From Conexibacter sp. (lineage in GTDB: Bacteria; Actinomycetota; Thermoleophilia; Solirubrobacterales; Solirubrobacteraceae): a DNA stretch of 6,501 bases. Positions within the stretch are counted from its first letter, which is position 1. Every line of letters starts with the position of its first letter. Both the position numbers and the translations under genes were made by a program. Location: contig JAOPZD010000622.1 of the NCBI GenBank assembly GCA_025964295.1, positions 1 through 6,501 on the forward strand. The letters run 5' to 3'. The notes under the pieces were generated by a model. That model saw only the letters and a program-made list of their open reading frames with translations. It had not been told where the DNA came from and searched no databases. Below, piece after piece: positions 1 through 5,416 of this stretch.

Positions 1-131
1 TCTCACCGTCGCTGGCCACGCTCTTCCAGGCGCTGCCCTACGTGCTGACGCTGATCGCCGTGGCGGGCGTGGTCGGCCGCTCGACGCCGCCGGCGGCCGA
101 CGGCGTGCCGTACCAGCGCGAAGGGAACTAG
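1..131 (+). CDS. ABC transporter permease, BmpA/simple-sugar (nucleoside) type, C-terminal fragment
   Basis: This is the 3' end of a gene cut by the left edge; complete codons start at base 3 and the stop is TAG at 129-131. The 42 visible residues hold one hydrophobic segment ([19 protein letters not shown]) and then a short polar tail containing [16 protein letters not shown] final membrane helix followed by a 'PPAAxGxPY' tail is characteristic of the second permease of BmpA-type nucleoside/simple-sugar ABC importers (the NupQ/YufQ-like family). Such permeases form the membrane channel for ribo- and deoxyribonucleosides, working with a lipoprotein receptor and an ATPase. The family call rests on this tail alone. 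The deoC gene just downstream supports nucleosides as substrate, but that is inference. It reads in the same direction as deoC, 28 bases away. Confidence 0.72.
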   Translation, partial: SPSLATLFQALPYVLTLIAVAGVVGRSTPPAADGVPYQREGN

Positions 132-146
132 GCATCGGATCGCGTC

Positions 147-152
147 TATCCT
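147..152 (+). promoter_or_regulatory. Candidate -10 box (TATCCT) for a leaderless deoC transcript
   Basis: The 28 bases between the permease stop and the deoC ATG contain no Shine-Dalgarno-like GGAG. They do contain TATCCT, which fits the actinobacterial TANNNT -10 pattern, ending exactly 7 bases before the A of the ATG at 160. That spacing would put the transcription start on the start codon itself, giving a leaderless mRNA, a common arrangement in actinobacteria. No clear -35 box is visible. Read-through from the permease gene is an alternative, so deoC may have both an operon and an internal promoter. Confidence 0.4.
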
Positions 153-159
153 CGGTCGC

Positions 160-1053
160 ATGAGCGGACCGAGGACCCTGCCGCATGTCGACCGGGTCGG
201 CATCCAAGAGCGGGTCGACGCGCTGGCCAAGCGCTCCATCAAGGCCGAGGCCAAGCGCCAGGGGATCCTGCTGGCGATCTCCGTACTCGACCTCACGACG
301 CTGGAGGGCGCCGACACCCCCGGCAAGGTGCGCCAGCTGGCGGCCAAGGCGGTGACGCCGTCGCCGGCCTACCCCGAGGTCCCGTCGTGTGCGGCGGTGT
401 GCGTCTACCCGTCGATGGTGTCGGTCGCGCTGGACGCCGTCGCGGGCACGGGCGTGCACGTCGCGTCGGTGGCGACGGGGTTCCCGGCGGGGCAGACGCC
501 GCTGGCGACGCGCCTGGAGGAGGTGCGCCTCGCGGTCGCCGACGGCGCCGACGAGATCGACATGGTGATCTCGCGCGACGCCTACCTGTCCGGCGACGAC
601 GCGCGCGTGGTCGACGAGATCGAGCAGATCAAGGACGCGTGCGGGCCGGCGCACCTGAAGGTCATCCTCGAGACCGTCGAGCTCGGCTCCTACGACCACG
701 TGCGCCACGCCTCGATGCTCGCCATGGACGCAGGCGCGGACTTCATCAAGACCTCGACGGGCAAGGCCGCCGAGGGTGCGACGCCCGGCGTGATCCTCGT
801 CATGCTCGAGGCCATCCGCGACTACGTGCAACGCACGGGTCGCGTGGTCGGCATGAAGCCCGCGGGCGGCGTCTCGACGAGCAAGGCGGCGCTCGCCGTG
901 CTCGTGCTCGTCAAGGAGACGCTGGGCGACGACTGGCTGACGCCCGACCGCCTGCGCATCGGCGCCTCGTCGGTGCTCAACGACCTGCTGCTGCAGTACG
1001 CCAAGACCGAGACCGGTCGCTACGGCCGGGCCGAGGACTTCTCGAAGGAGTGA
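160..1053 (+). CDS. deoC: Deoxyribose-phosphate aldolase (DERA)
   Basis: This 297-residue class I aldolase cleaves 2-deoxy-D-ribose 5-phosphate to glyceraldehyde 3-phosphate and acetaldehyde in the cytoplasm, the last step of deoxynucleoside breakdown. The DeoC/LacD TIM-barrel signatures are all present. They include DLTTLEGADT near residues 44-53, ADEIDMVI with the proton-relay Asp134, LKVILET at 166-172, FIKTSTGK with the Schiff-base Lys197, and MKPAGG with the second catalytic Lys233. It resembles the longer E. coli-type enzyme (about 260 residues) more than the short B. subtilis type, with roughly 30 extra N-terminal residues. The ATG at 160 is the only start available after the permease stop in this frame before the conserved region begins. 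The gene ends 4 bases before the aldehyde dehydrogenase GTG, so the two are almost certainly co-transcribed. All catalytic residues are intact. Confidence 0.96.
   Translation: MSGPRTLPHVDRVGIQERVDALAKRSIKAEAKRQGILLAISVLDLTTLEGADTPGKVRQLAAKAVTPSPAYPEVPSCAAVCVYPSMVSVALDAVAGTGVHVASVATGFPAGQTPLATRLEEVRLAVADGADEIDMVISRDAYLSGDDARVVDEIEQIKDACGPAHLKVILETVELGSYDHVRHASMLAMDAGADFIKTSTGKAAEGATPGVILVMLEAIRDYVQRTGRVVGMKPAGGVSTSKAALAVLVLVKETLGDDWLTPDRLRIGASSVLNDLLLQYAKTETGRYGRAEDFSKE
1045..1050 (+). promoter_or_regulatory. Shine-Dalgarno AAGGAG fixing the GTG start of the aldehyde dehydrogenase
   Basis: AAGGAG sits inside the last codons of deoC, 7 bases before GTG at 1058. This near-perfect site and spacing decide in favour of the GTG start, even though it gives the protein a low-complexity N-terminal tail. 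It also suggests translational coupling with deoC. Confidence 0.75.
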
Positions 1054-1057
1054 TCGC

Positions 1058-2596
1058 GTGAGCGAGACGACGACCGAGCCGCAGGTCGCGGCGACCAACG
1101 GACACGCGGCGGCCCCGGCCGCTGCGCCGCAGGCCCCGACGGCCTCGCGCGCGCCCGTGCGGTGGGAGTACGCGCCGGCGCCCGAGTCCACCGACCACGT
1201 CCGGCTGCGCGACCGCTACGGGCTGTTCATCGGCGGCGAGTTCGTCGAGCCCGCCGAGGGTCGCTACGCGCCGACGATCAACCCGGCGACCGAGGAGCCG
1301 CTCGCCGAGATCGCGCAGGCGACGGCCGCCGACGTGGAGCGTGCGGATGCCGCGGCGCGCGCGGCGCAGGGCGCCTGGGCGGCGCTCCCGGGCCTGGAGC
1401 GCGGCAAGTACGTCTTCCGCATCGCGCGCCTGATCCAGGAGCGCGCTCGCGAGCTGGCGATCGTCGAGACGCTCGACGGCGGCAAGCCGATCAAGGAGTC
1501 GCGCGACGTCGACGTGCCGCTGGCCGCGGCGCACTTCTTCTACTACGCGGGCTGGGCCGACAAGCTGGAGTACGCGCTGCCGACCGCGGGCGGCCGCGGC
1601 GTGGTGCCGCGCGGCGTCGTCGGCCAGGTCATCCCGTGGAACTTCCCGCTGCTGATGGCGGCGTGGAAGCTCGCGCCGGCGCTGGCGACGGGCAACACGG
1701 CGGTCCTCAAGCCGGCCGACACGACGCCGCTGACCGCGCTGCTGCTCGCCGAGATCCTGCAGGAGGCCGAGCTGCCCGACGGCGTCGTCAACATCCTGCC
1801 GGGCGATGGCGCCGCGGGCGCGGCCCAGCTCCGGGCAGACGTCGACAAGGTCGCCTTCACAGGCACGACCGCGGTCGGTCGCGACAACCAGGCCGACCTG
1901 GCCGGTCGCGACATCGGGCTGACGCTCGAGCTCGGCGGCAAGTCGGCGAACATCGTCTTCGAGGACGCGGCCATCGACCAGGCGGTCGAGGGGATCGTCC
2001 AGGGCATCTTCTTCAACCAGGGCCACGTCTGCTGCGCGGGCTCGCGACTGCTCGTGCAGGAGTCGATCGCCGAGCAGGTCGTCGAGCGGCTGTGGGCGCG
2101 GATGCAGACGCTGCGCGTCGGCGATCCGCTGGACAAGAACACCGACGTCGGGGCGATCAACTCGGCCGCGCAGCTGGCGCGGATCGGCGAGCTGGTCGAC
2201 GCGGGCGTGCAGGAGGGCGCGGGGCTGCGCCAGGTCGCGTGCGACCTGCCGGATCGCGGCTACTGGTTCGCGCCCGCGCTGTTCACCGAGGCCTCGCCCG
2301 CGCACCGCGTGTCGCAGGAGGAGATCTTCGGGCCGGTGCTGACGATCACGACGTTCCGGACGCACGCCGAGGCGGTCGAGAAGGCCAACAACTCGCCCTA
2401 CGGGCTGGCCGCGGGGATCTGGACCGACAAGGGCTCCAAGGCCTTCGAGGTCGCCGCGCGGCTGCAGGCCGGCGTCGTCTGGCAGAACACCTACAACCAC
2501 TTCGACCCGACGGCGGCGTTCGGCGGGTTCAAGGAGAGCGGCTTCGGCCGCGAGGGCGGCGCGGCGGGCCTGCGCCCCTACGTCCGGGAGGCCTGA
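1058..2596 (+). CDS. NAD(P)-dependent aldehyde dehydrogenase, ALDH16-like N-terminal partner
   Basis: This 512-residue, full-length, catalytically complete member of the ALDH superfamily oxidises an aldehyde to the acid. Next to deoC the likely substrate is the acetaldehyde released by DERA (inference from context). Visible landmarks are the oxyanion Asn195 in IPWNFP, cofactor-binding Lys218 in LKPAD, the FTGTTAVGR dinucleotide-fold turn at 267-275, general-base Glu291 in LELGGK, nucleophile Cys325 in GHVCCAGSR, Glu422 in EIFGP, and FKESGFGRE near the C terminus. Residues 1 to about 35 form an Ala/Pro-rich tail with no family counterpart; the conserved part begins around WEYAPAPES. The start is GTG with an excellent Shine-Dalgarno. 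Its stop, UGA at 2594-2596, lies in the same frame as the next ORF, only two codons from that ATG. Together with its inactive ALDH-like neighbour it resembles ALDH16 split in two. The substrate is not proven by sequence. Confidence 0.93.
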   Translation: MSETTTEPQVAATNGHAAAPAAAPQAPTASRAPVRWEYAPAPESTDHVRLRDRYGLFIGGEFVEPAEGRYAPTINPATEEPLAEIAQATAADVERADAAARAAQGAWAALPGLERGKYVFRIARLIQERARELAIVETLDGGKPIKESRDVDVPLAAAHFFYYAGWADKLEYALPTAGGRGVVPRGVVGQVIPWNFPLLMAAWKLAPALATGNTAVLKPADTTPLTALLLAEILQEAELPDGVVNILPGDGAAGAAQLRADVDKVAFTGTTAVGRDNQADLAGRDIGLTLELGGKSANIVFEDAAIDQAVEGIVQGIFFNQGHVCCAGSRLLVQESIAEQVVERLWARMQTLRVGDPLDKNTDVGAINSAAQLARIGELVDAGVQEGAGLRQVACDLPDRGYWFAPALFTEASPAHRVSQEEIFGPVLTITTFRTHAEAVEKANNSPYGLAAGIWTDKGSKAFEVAARLQAGVVWQNTYNHFDPTAAFGGFKESGFGREGGAAGLRPYVREA

Positions 2597-2602
2597 GCGC
2601 AC

Positions 2603-3394
2603 ATGCGGGTTGCCGTCGCCAAGACCTACAAGCTGTACATCGGGGGTGCGTTCGTGCGTTCGGAGTCCGGCCGCCACGACCCGTCCCACGACGCGGGCGG
2701 CGAGCACGTCGCCAACGTCCCGCGCGGCTCGCGCAAGGACGTCCGCGACGCCGTCAAGGCCGCGCGCAAGGCGCAGGCCGGCTGGGCGAAGCGCACGGCC
2801 TACAACCGCGGGCAGATCCTGTACCGGGCGGCCGAGGCGCTGGAGTCGCGCAGCGCCGAGTTCGGCGACGACGTCGGCGAGGCGGTCGACGAGCTGGTGC
2901 ACTACGCCGGCTGGACCGACAAGCTCCACGCGGTGCTGGGGACGATCAACCCGGTCGCGGCGCCGTTCCTGTCGCTGTCGACGCCGGAGCCGACGGGCGT
3001 CGTCGCGGTGCTGTGCGGCGCGCAGGATCCGCTGGCGCGCGTCGTCGAGGCGATCGCCGCGCCGCTGGCCGCCGGCAACGTCGTCGTCGTCGCGCTGCCC
3101 GAAGCGGATCCGCTTCCCGGCCTGGACTTCGGCGAGGTCCTCGGCGTCTCCGACATCCCCGCCGGCGTCGTCAACCTCATCTCCGGCCGCGCCTCCGAGC
3201 TCGTCCCGGCGTTGGCGGCCCACCGCGACGTCAACGCGATCATCGACCAGACGGGCGACGCCGAGCTGTCGACGCAGGTCGACACCTTCGCCTCCGAGAC
3301 GCTGAAGCGGGTCATCCGCGGCGACTCCTCCCCGCTCGCGCGCCTCGAGGCGCTGACCGAGCTGCGCACGGTCTGGCACCCGATCGGCGCCTAG
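2603..3394 (+). CDS. Truncated, catalytically inactive aldehyde dehydrogenase-like protein
   Basis: This 263-residue protein matches only the N-terminal, cofactor-binding part of an ALDH. Recognisable pieces are LYIGGAFVRSESGR (11-24), a helix with GWAKRTAYNRGQILYRAAEAL (60-80), HYAGWTDKL (100-108, almost identical to the upstream enzyme), a degenerate strand VVAVLCGAQDPL where Asn of IPWN is replaced by Ala140, LAAGN (155-159), LPEAD lacking the usual Lys, and IPAGVVNLISG (185-195). About 15 residues are missing after ALESRSAEF, and the protein ends near where LELGGK would be. The base Glu and nucleophile Cys are therefore absent; its only Cys (138) is not at the catalytic position. A structural or regulatory role for the upstream dehydrogenase is likely, as for the inactive second domain of ALDH16. 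ATG 2603 follows GGGAGG at 2586-2591. The frame is open and codon use is normal, so it does not look like decay. Confidence 0.82.
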   Translation: MRVAVAKTYKLYIGGAFVRSESGRHDPSHDAGGEHVANVPRGSRKDVRDAVKAARKAQAGWAKRTAYNRGQILYRAAEALESRSAEFGDDVGEAVDELVHYAGWTDKLHAVLGTINPVAAPFLSLSTPEPTGVVAVLCGAQDPLARVVEAIAAPLAAGNVVVVALPEADPLPGLDFGEVLGVSDIPAGVVNLISGRASELVPALAAHRDVNAIIDQTGDAELSTQVDTFASETLKRVIRGDSSPLARLEALTELRTVWHPIGA

Positions 3395-3401
3395 CGGCGC
3401 C
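3386..3401. terminator. Compact GC hairpin between convergent stops, possible bidirectional terminator
   Basis: GGCGCC (3386-3391), TAGC, GGCGCC (3396-3401) can fold into a 6-bp stem with a 4-base loop on either strand. The loop contains the TAG stop of the ALDH-like gene, and the structure ends one base before the stop of the opposing DksA-like gene. No T-tract follows on either side, so it is at best a GC-type terminator. Chance in such GC-rich DNA is a real alternative. Confidence 0.35.
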
Positions 3402-3746
3402 TCAGCGCGCCCGCCGGGCGCACTCGATGCAGAAGACGCTCTCCGGCGCGAAGCGCAGCCGCGCCGGCGCGATCGGCCGGCCGCACGCGTCGCAGATGCC
3501 GTAGCTGCCCTCGTCGAGCTTCTCCAGCGCGCGGACCACGCGGGCCTGGGAGGTCTCCAGCGATCCGCCGACGCCGACCTCGGTCAGCCGCCGCACCGCC
3601 TCGGTCGTGCCGTCGCCGATCCGCTTGCCGAAGCTGATCCCGCTGCCGCGCTCCGGTGGGGCGGCCATGCCGCTGATGCGGCGGTCGAGCGTGGCGGCGC
3701 GGTCGCGCAGAGCCTGCTCGACCGCTTCGAGATCGACGTCGTCCAT
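3402..3746 (-). CDS. DksA/TraR-family C4 zinc-finger protein
   Basis: This 114-residue cytoplasmic protein has an N-terminal helical segment (about 4-25), a second helical stretch containing ISFGKRIGDGTTEAVRRL (37-54) and ALEKLDEGSYG (73-83). A C-terminal zinc finger follows with Cys85-X2-Cys88-X17-Cys106-X2-Cys109, the DksA/TraR spacing. Family members bind in the RNA polymerase secondary channel and modulate initiation, but many short actinobacterial relatives have no assigned function. The acidic DxxDxA coiled-coil tip of E. coli DksA is not visible here, so equivalence to DksA should not be assumed. The gene is convergent with the dehydrogenase operon (7-base gap) and lies 47 bases downstream of the MFS gene on the same strand. 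It may be read through from that gene or have its own promoter. Confidence 0.9.
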   Translation of the reverse strand: MDDVDLEAVEQALRDRAATLDRRISGMAAPPERGSGISFGKRIGDGTTEAVRRLTEVGVGGSLETSQARVVRALEKLDEGSYGICDACGRPIAPARLRFAPESVFCIECARRAR

Positions 3747-3750
3747 CCCA

Positions 3751-3781
3751 CCGTCCTACCCGCGATCGGCGGGCAGGACGG
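3751..3781 (-). terminator. Long imperfect hairpin between the MFS and DksA-like genes
   Basis: CCGTCCT (3751-3757) pairs with AGGACGG (3775-3781), and after one A.C mismatch CCCGC (3759-3763) pairs with GCGGG (3769-3773) around a 5-base loop, giving a stem of about 13 positions. On the minus strand it begins 12 bases after the MFS stop, as expected for a terminator, but no T-tract follows. In that RNA the 3' arm reads AGGACGG, ending 4 bases before the DksA-like ATG, so it includes that gene's best ribosome-binding sequence. It could therefore limit read-through transcription, translation, or both. Confidence 0.5.
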
Positions 3782-3793
3782 CGGGAAGGACGC

Positions 3794-5275
3794 TCAGCGG
3801 GTCGCGCGGGCGGTGGCGACCCGGGCCAGGATGCGCGCCGGGGAGAGCGCGGGGATCCGCTCGCCGTGCATGACCACCAGGACCACGGTCAGGCCGAGCC
3901 CGACGAGGATCGCCGAGCCGGTCAGCGCGGAGGACACCGCGTGGGCCAGCGCGTGGGTCGTCGTGCCGCCGTCGCCGCGCTGCGCGGAGGCGAAGACGGT
4001 CACCAGGATGCCCAGGCCCAGCGAGCCGCCGAGCTGCTGGGAGACGTTGACGACGCCCGAGGCGGCGCCCGCGTCATCGGGCGCCACGCCCGCGATGCCC
4101 GCGGCCGTCAGCGGCGTGAGCGCCATGCCCATGCCGGAGCCCAGCAGGACGAGCGGCAGCGCGATCCCGGGGAAGAACGCGGTCGTGTCGGACAGGCGGC
4201 TGATCCAGGCCAGGCCGCCCAGCGCGAGGGTCAGCCCGGTGAGCAGCAGCGGCATGGTCCCGACGCGCGCCGCGACGCGCGGCACGACCTGCACCATCGA
4301 GAACATCACGGCGGTCATCGGCAGGAACGCCAGGCCGGCCTGCAGCGGGTTGTAGTGCAGCACGCCCTGCAGGAACTGGGTCAGGAAGAAGAACATGGAG
4401 AACATGCCTCCGACCACCAGCATCCGCGCCAGGTAGGCGCTGGACCGCTCGCGGCTGGCGAACAGGCGCAGCGGCGTGATCGGCTGCTCGGCGCGCATCT
4501 CGTTGACGATGAAGGCCACCAGCAGCGCGGCGCCCGCCGCGAACGAGGCGACGGTCACGCGGTCGCCCCAGCCGTCGGACGCGGCGCGGACGAAGCCGTA
4601 GACCACCGCGGTCATGCCGAGCGTCGACGTGATCGCGCCCGTCAGGTCGAAGCGGCCGGCGCGGCGCTCGGTCTCGGGGAGATGGCGCGGCGTCAGGTAC
4701 ATGACGACCAGGCCGACCGGCACGTTGATGAACATGCCCCAGCGCCAGGAGATCCAGTCGGTGAGCATGCCGCCGAGGACGAGCCCGGCGCTGCCGCCGC
4801 CACCGGCGACCGCGCTGTACCAGGCCAGGGCGCGGGTGCGCTCGGTGCCCTCGCGGAACGTCGTGGTCAGCAGGGCGAGCGTCGACGGCGCGGCGAGCGC
4901 GGCGCCCACGCCCTGCGCGGCGCGGGCGGTCAGCAGCCAGCCGGCGGACTGCGCCAGCCCGGCGAGCAGCGACGCGGTGCTGAACACCGCGATGCCGACC
5001 ATGAACGTGCGGCGCCGGCCGAGGATGTCGCCGGCGCGCGCGCCGAGCAGGAGCAGGCCGCCGAACGTCAGCGCGTAGGCGTTCTGGACCCACGAGAGGC
5101 CGGCGGAGGAGAAGTGCAGAGCGGTGTGGATCTCGGGGAGCGCCGTGATGATCACCGAGACGTCGAGCACGATCATCAGGTAGGCGGCCAGGATCAGGCC
5201 CAGGACCAGGTTGGAGCCGGGAGCGTGGGCGATCGTGGGGCGTGACGAGGCACGCCGAAGCGAGGGGAACGACAT
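3794..5275 (-). CDS. MFS drug exporter, DHA2 (EmrB/QacA-type, 14-TM) family
   Basis: This 493-residue inner-membrane antiporter is probably proton-driven and exports drugs or other hydrophobic or cationic compounds; the substrate cannot be read from sequence. It shows TM1 with the DHA2 motif LDVSVIITALPEI (Asp38), the loop motif A-like GARAGDILGRRR (78-89), TM5 motif C region AVAGGGGSAGLVLGGMLTD (155-173) with Leu165 where many drug antiporters have Pro, WRWGMFINVPVG (177-188), and many further hydrophobic segments to about residue 469. Its length is typical of 14-TM members. I chose ATG at 5275: AAGGAG lies 11 bases upstream on the coding strand (5287-5292) and a short basic cytoplasmic tail precedes TM1. 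The longer reading from GTG 5389 would run through the operator region. It diverges from the adjacent tetR gene, the usual arrangement for a repressor-controlled pump. Confidence 0.92.
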   Translation of the reverse strand: MSFPSLRRASSRPTIAHAPGSNLVLGLILAAYLMIVLDVSVIITALPEIHTALHFSSAGLSWVQNAYALTFGGLLLLGARAGDILGRRRTFMVGIAVFSTASLLAGLAQSAGWLLTARAAQGVGAALAAPSTLALLTTTFREGTERTRALAWYSAVAGGGGSAGLVLGGMLTDWISWRWGMFINVPVGLVVMYLTPRHLPETERRAGRFDLTGAITSTLGMTAVVYGFVRAASDGWGDRVTVASFAAGAALLVAFIVNEMRAEQPITPLRLFASRERSSAYLARMLVVGGMFSMFFFLTQFLQGVLHYNPLQAGLAFLPMTAVMFSMVQVVPRVAARVGTMPLLLTGLTLALGGLAWISRLSDTTAFFPGIALPLVLLGSGMGMALTPLTAAGIAGVAPDDAGAASGVVNVSQQLGGSLGLGILVTVFASAQRGDGGTTTHALAHAVSSALTGSAILVGLGLTVVLVVMHGERIPALSPARILARVATARATR

Positions 5276-5286
5276 GGGGAGAGGTG

Positions 5287-5292
5287 CTCCTT
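5287..5292 (-). promoter_or_regulatory. Shine-Dalgarno AAGGAG of the MFS gene
   Basis: Read on the minus strand this is AAGGAG, 11 bases before ATG 5275. It supports that start over the upstream GTG at 5389. The spacing is slightly long. Confidence 0.55.
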
Positions 5293-5317
5293 GGGGTCTT
5301 GCGGAGGGCGCTAAAAT
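5291..5317 (+). promoter_or_regulatory. Candidate tetR promoter (TTGGGG / TAAAAT)
   Basis: TAAAAT at 5312-5317 matches five of six positions of the TATAAT -10 consensus and is one of the few A/T runs in this DNA. TTGGGG at 5291-5296 could serve as the -35 with a short 15-base spacer. The start point would fall near 5324, inside the leftmost palindromic operator, leaving a leader of about 93 bases before the tetR ATG. The -35 is weak, so only the -10 is persuasive. Confidence 0.4.
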
Positions 5318-5331
5318 GGAGGCGTCCTCCA
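5317..5331. promoter_or_regulatory. Palindromic operator A (GGAGG-N3-CCTCC), probable TetR site
   Basis: TGGAGG, CGT, CCTCCA form a perfect 6-bp inverted repeat with a 3-bp spacer. It overlaps the last base of the candidate tetR -10 and its predicted start, so binding would repress tetR. It is the first of three copies of the same palindrome in the divergent gap. The binding protein is inferred to be the adjacent TetR-family product. Confidence 0.68.
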
Positions 5332-5339
5332 GAAACGTT

Positions 5340-5356
5340 GCGGAGGGTGCCTCCGC
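5340..5356. promoter_or_regulatory. Palindromic operator B (GGAGG-N3-CCTCC), probable TetR site
   Basis: GCGGAGG, GTG, CCTCCGC form a perfect 7-bp inverted repeat with a 3-bp spacer, the best copy of the three. Its centre is 24 bp from that of operator A. It lies just downstream of the predicted start of the MFS transcript, where bound repressor would block the exporter promoter. Confidence 0.7.
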
Positions 5357-5366
5357 TTCATCACAC

Positions 5367-5396
5367 ATAGTAGCGGAGGTAGCCTCCACTTTGCAA
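5367..5396 (-). promoter_or_regulatory. Candidate MFS promoter (TTGCAA / TACTAT)
   Basis: On the minus strand TTGCAA (5396-5391) and TACTAT (5372-5367) each match four of six consensus positions and are 18 bases apart. Operator C occupies almost exactly the spacer between them, the classic position for TetR-type repression. The transcript would start near 5360, with a leader of about 85 bases crossing operators B and A. Confidence 0.45.
5373..5389. promoter_or_regulatory. Palindromic operator C (GGAGG-N3-CCTCC), probable TetR site
   Basis: GCGGAGG, TAG, CCTCCAC repeat the operator pattern with one mismatched pair (C5374/A5388). Its centre is 33 bp from that of operator B. It lies between the -35 and -10 of the candidate exporter promoter. 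In tetR mRNA its CCTCC could also pair with the GGAGG at 5397-5401 in the tetR ribosome-binding region. Confidence 0.66.
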
Positions 5397-5416
5397 GGAG
5401 GTCAGGAAGGCAACCG

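Noticed and set aside
2594..2596. UGA between the dehydrogenases as a selenocysteine codon
   Set aside because: The position falls at the domain junction, not at an active-site Cys. A Shine-Dalgarno and ATG follow directly, and no stem-loop typical of a SECIS was noticed just downstream.
977..3379. 800-codon open frame on the minus strand opposite the aldehyde dehydrogenase genes
   Set aside because: Its composition is Arg/Gly/Asp/Val-rich with no recognisable domain, and it lies opposite genes with intact catalytic motifs. Long antisense open frames are expected in DNA with this GC bias.
2603..3394. ALDH-like gene as a pseudogene or frameshifted remnant
   Set aside because: The frame is open throughout with the usual high-GC third positions, and I found no continuation of the catalytic half in other frames before the convergent gene begins.
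3475..3483. GGCCGGCC palindrome in the DksA-like gene
   Set aside because: It codes for ordinary family residues (GRPIAPAR) and short GC palindromes are expected by chance here.
1162..3504. 780-codon open frame on the plus strand overlapping both dehydrogenases and the DksA-like gene
   Set aside because: It is an Arg/Ala/Gly-rich out-of-frame shadow of the real genes and crosses their boundaries. It shows no motif.
3866..5245. 459-codon open frame opposite the MFS gene
   Set aside because: It is a Gln/His/Arg/Gly-rich shadow of a membrane protein gene, with no domain.
5276..5389. N-terminal extension of the MFS protein from GTG at 5389 (38 extra residues)
   Set aside because: It would be coded by the operator region, lacks family similarity and starts upstream of the predicted transcript start. 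The ATG at 5275 has AAGGAG upstream.
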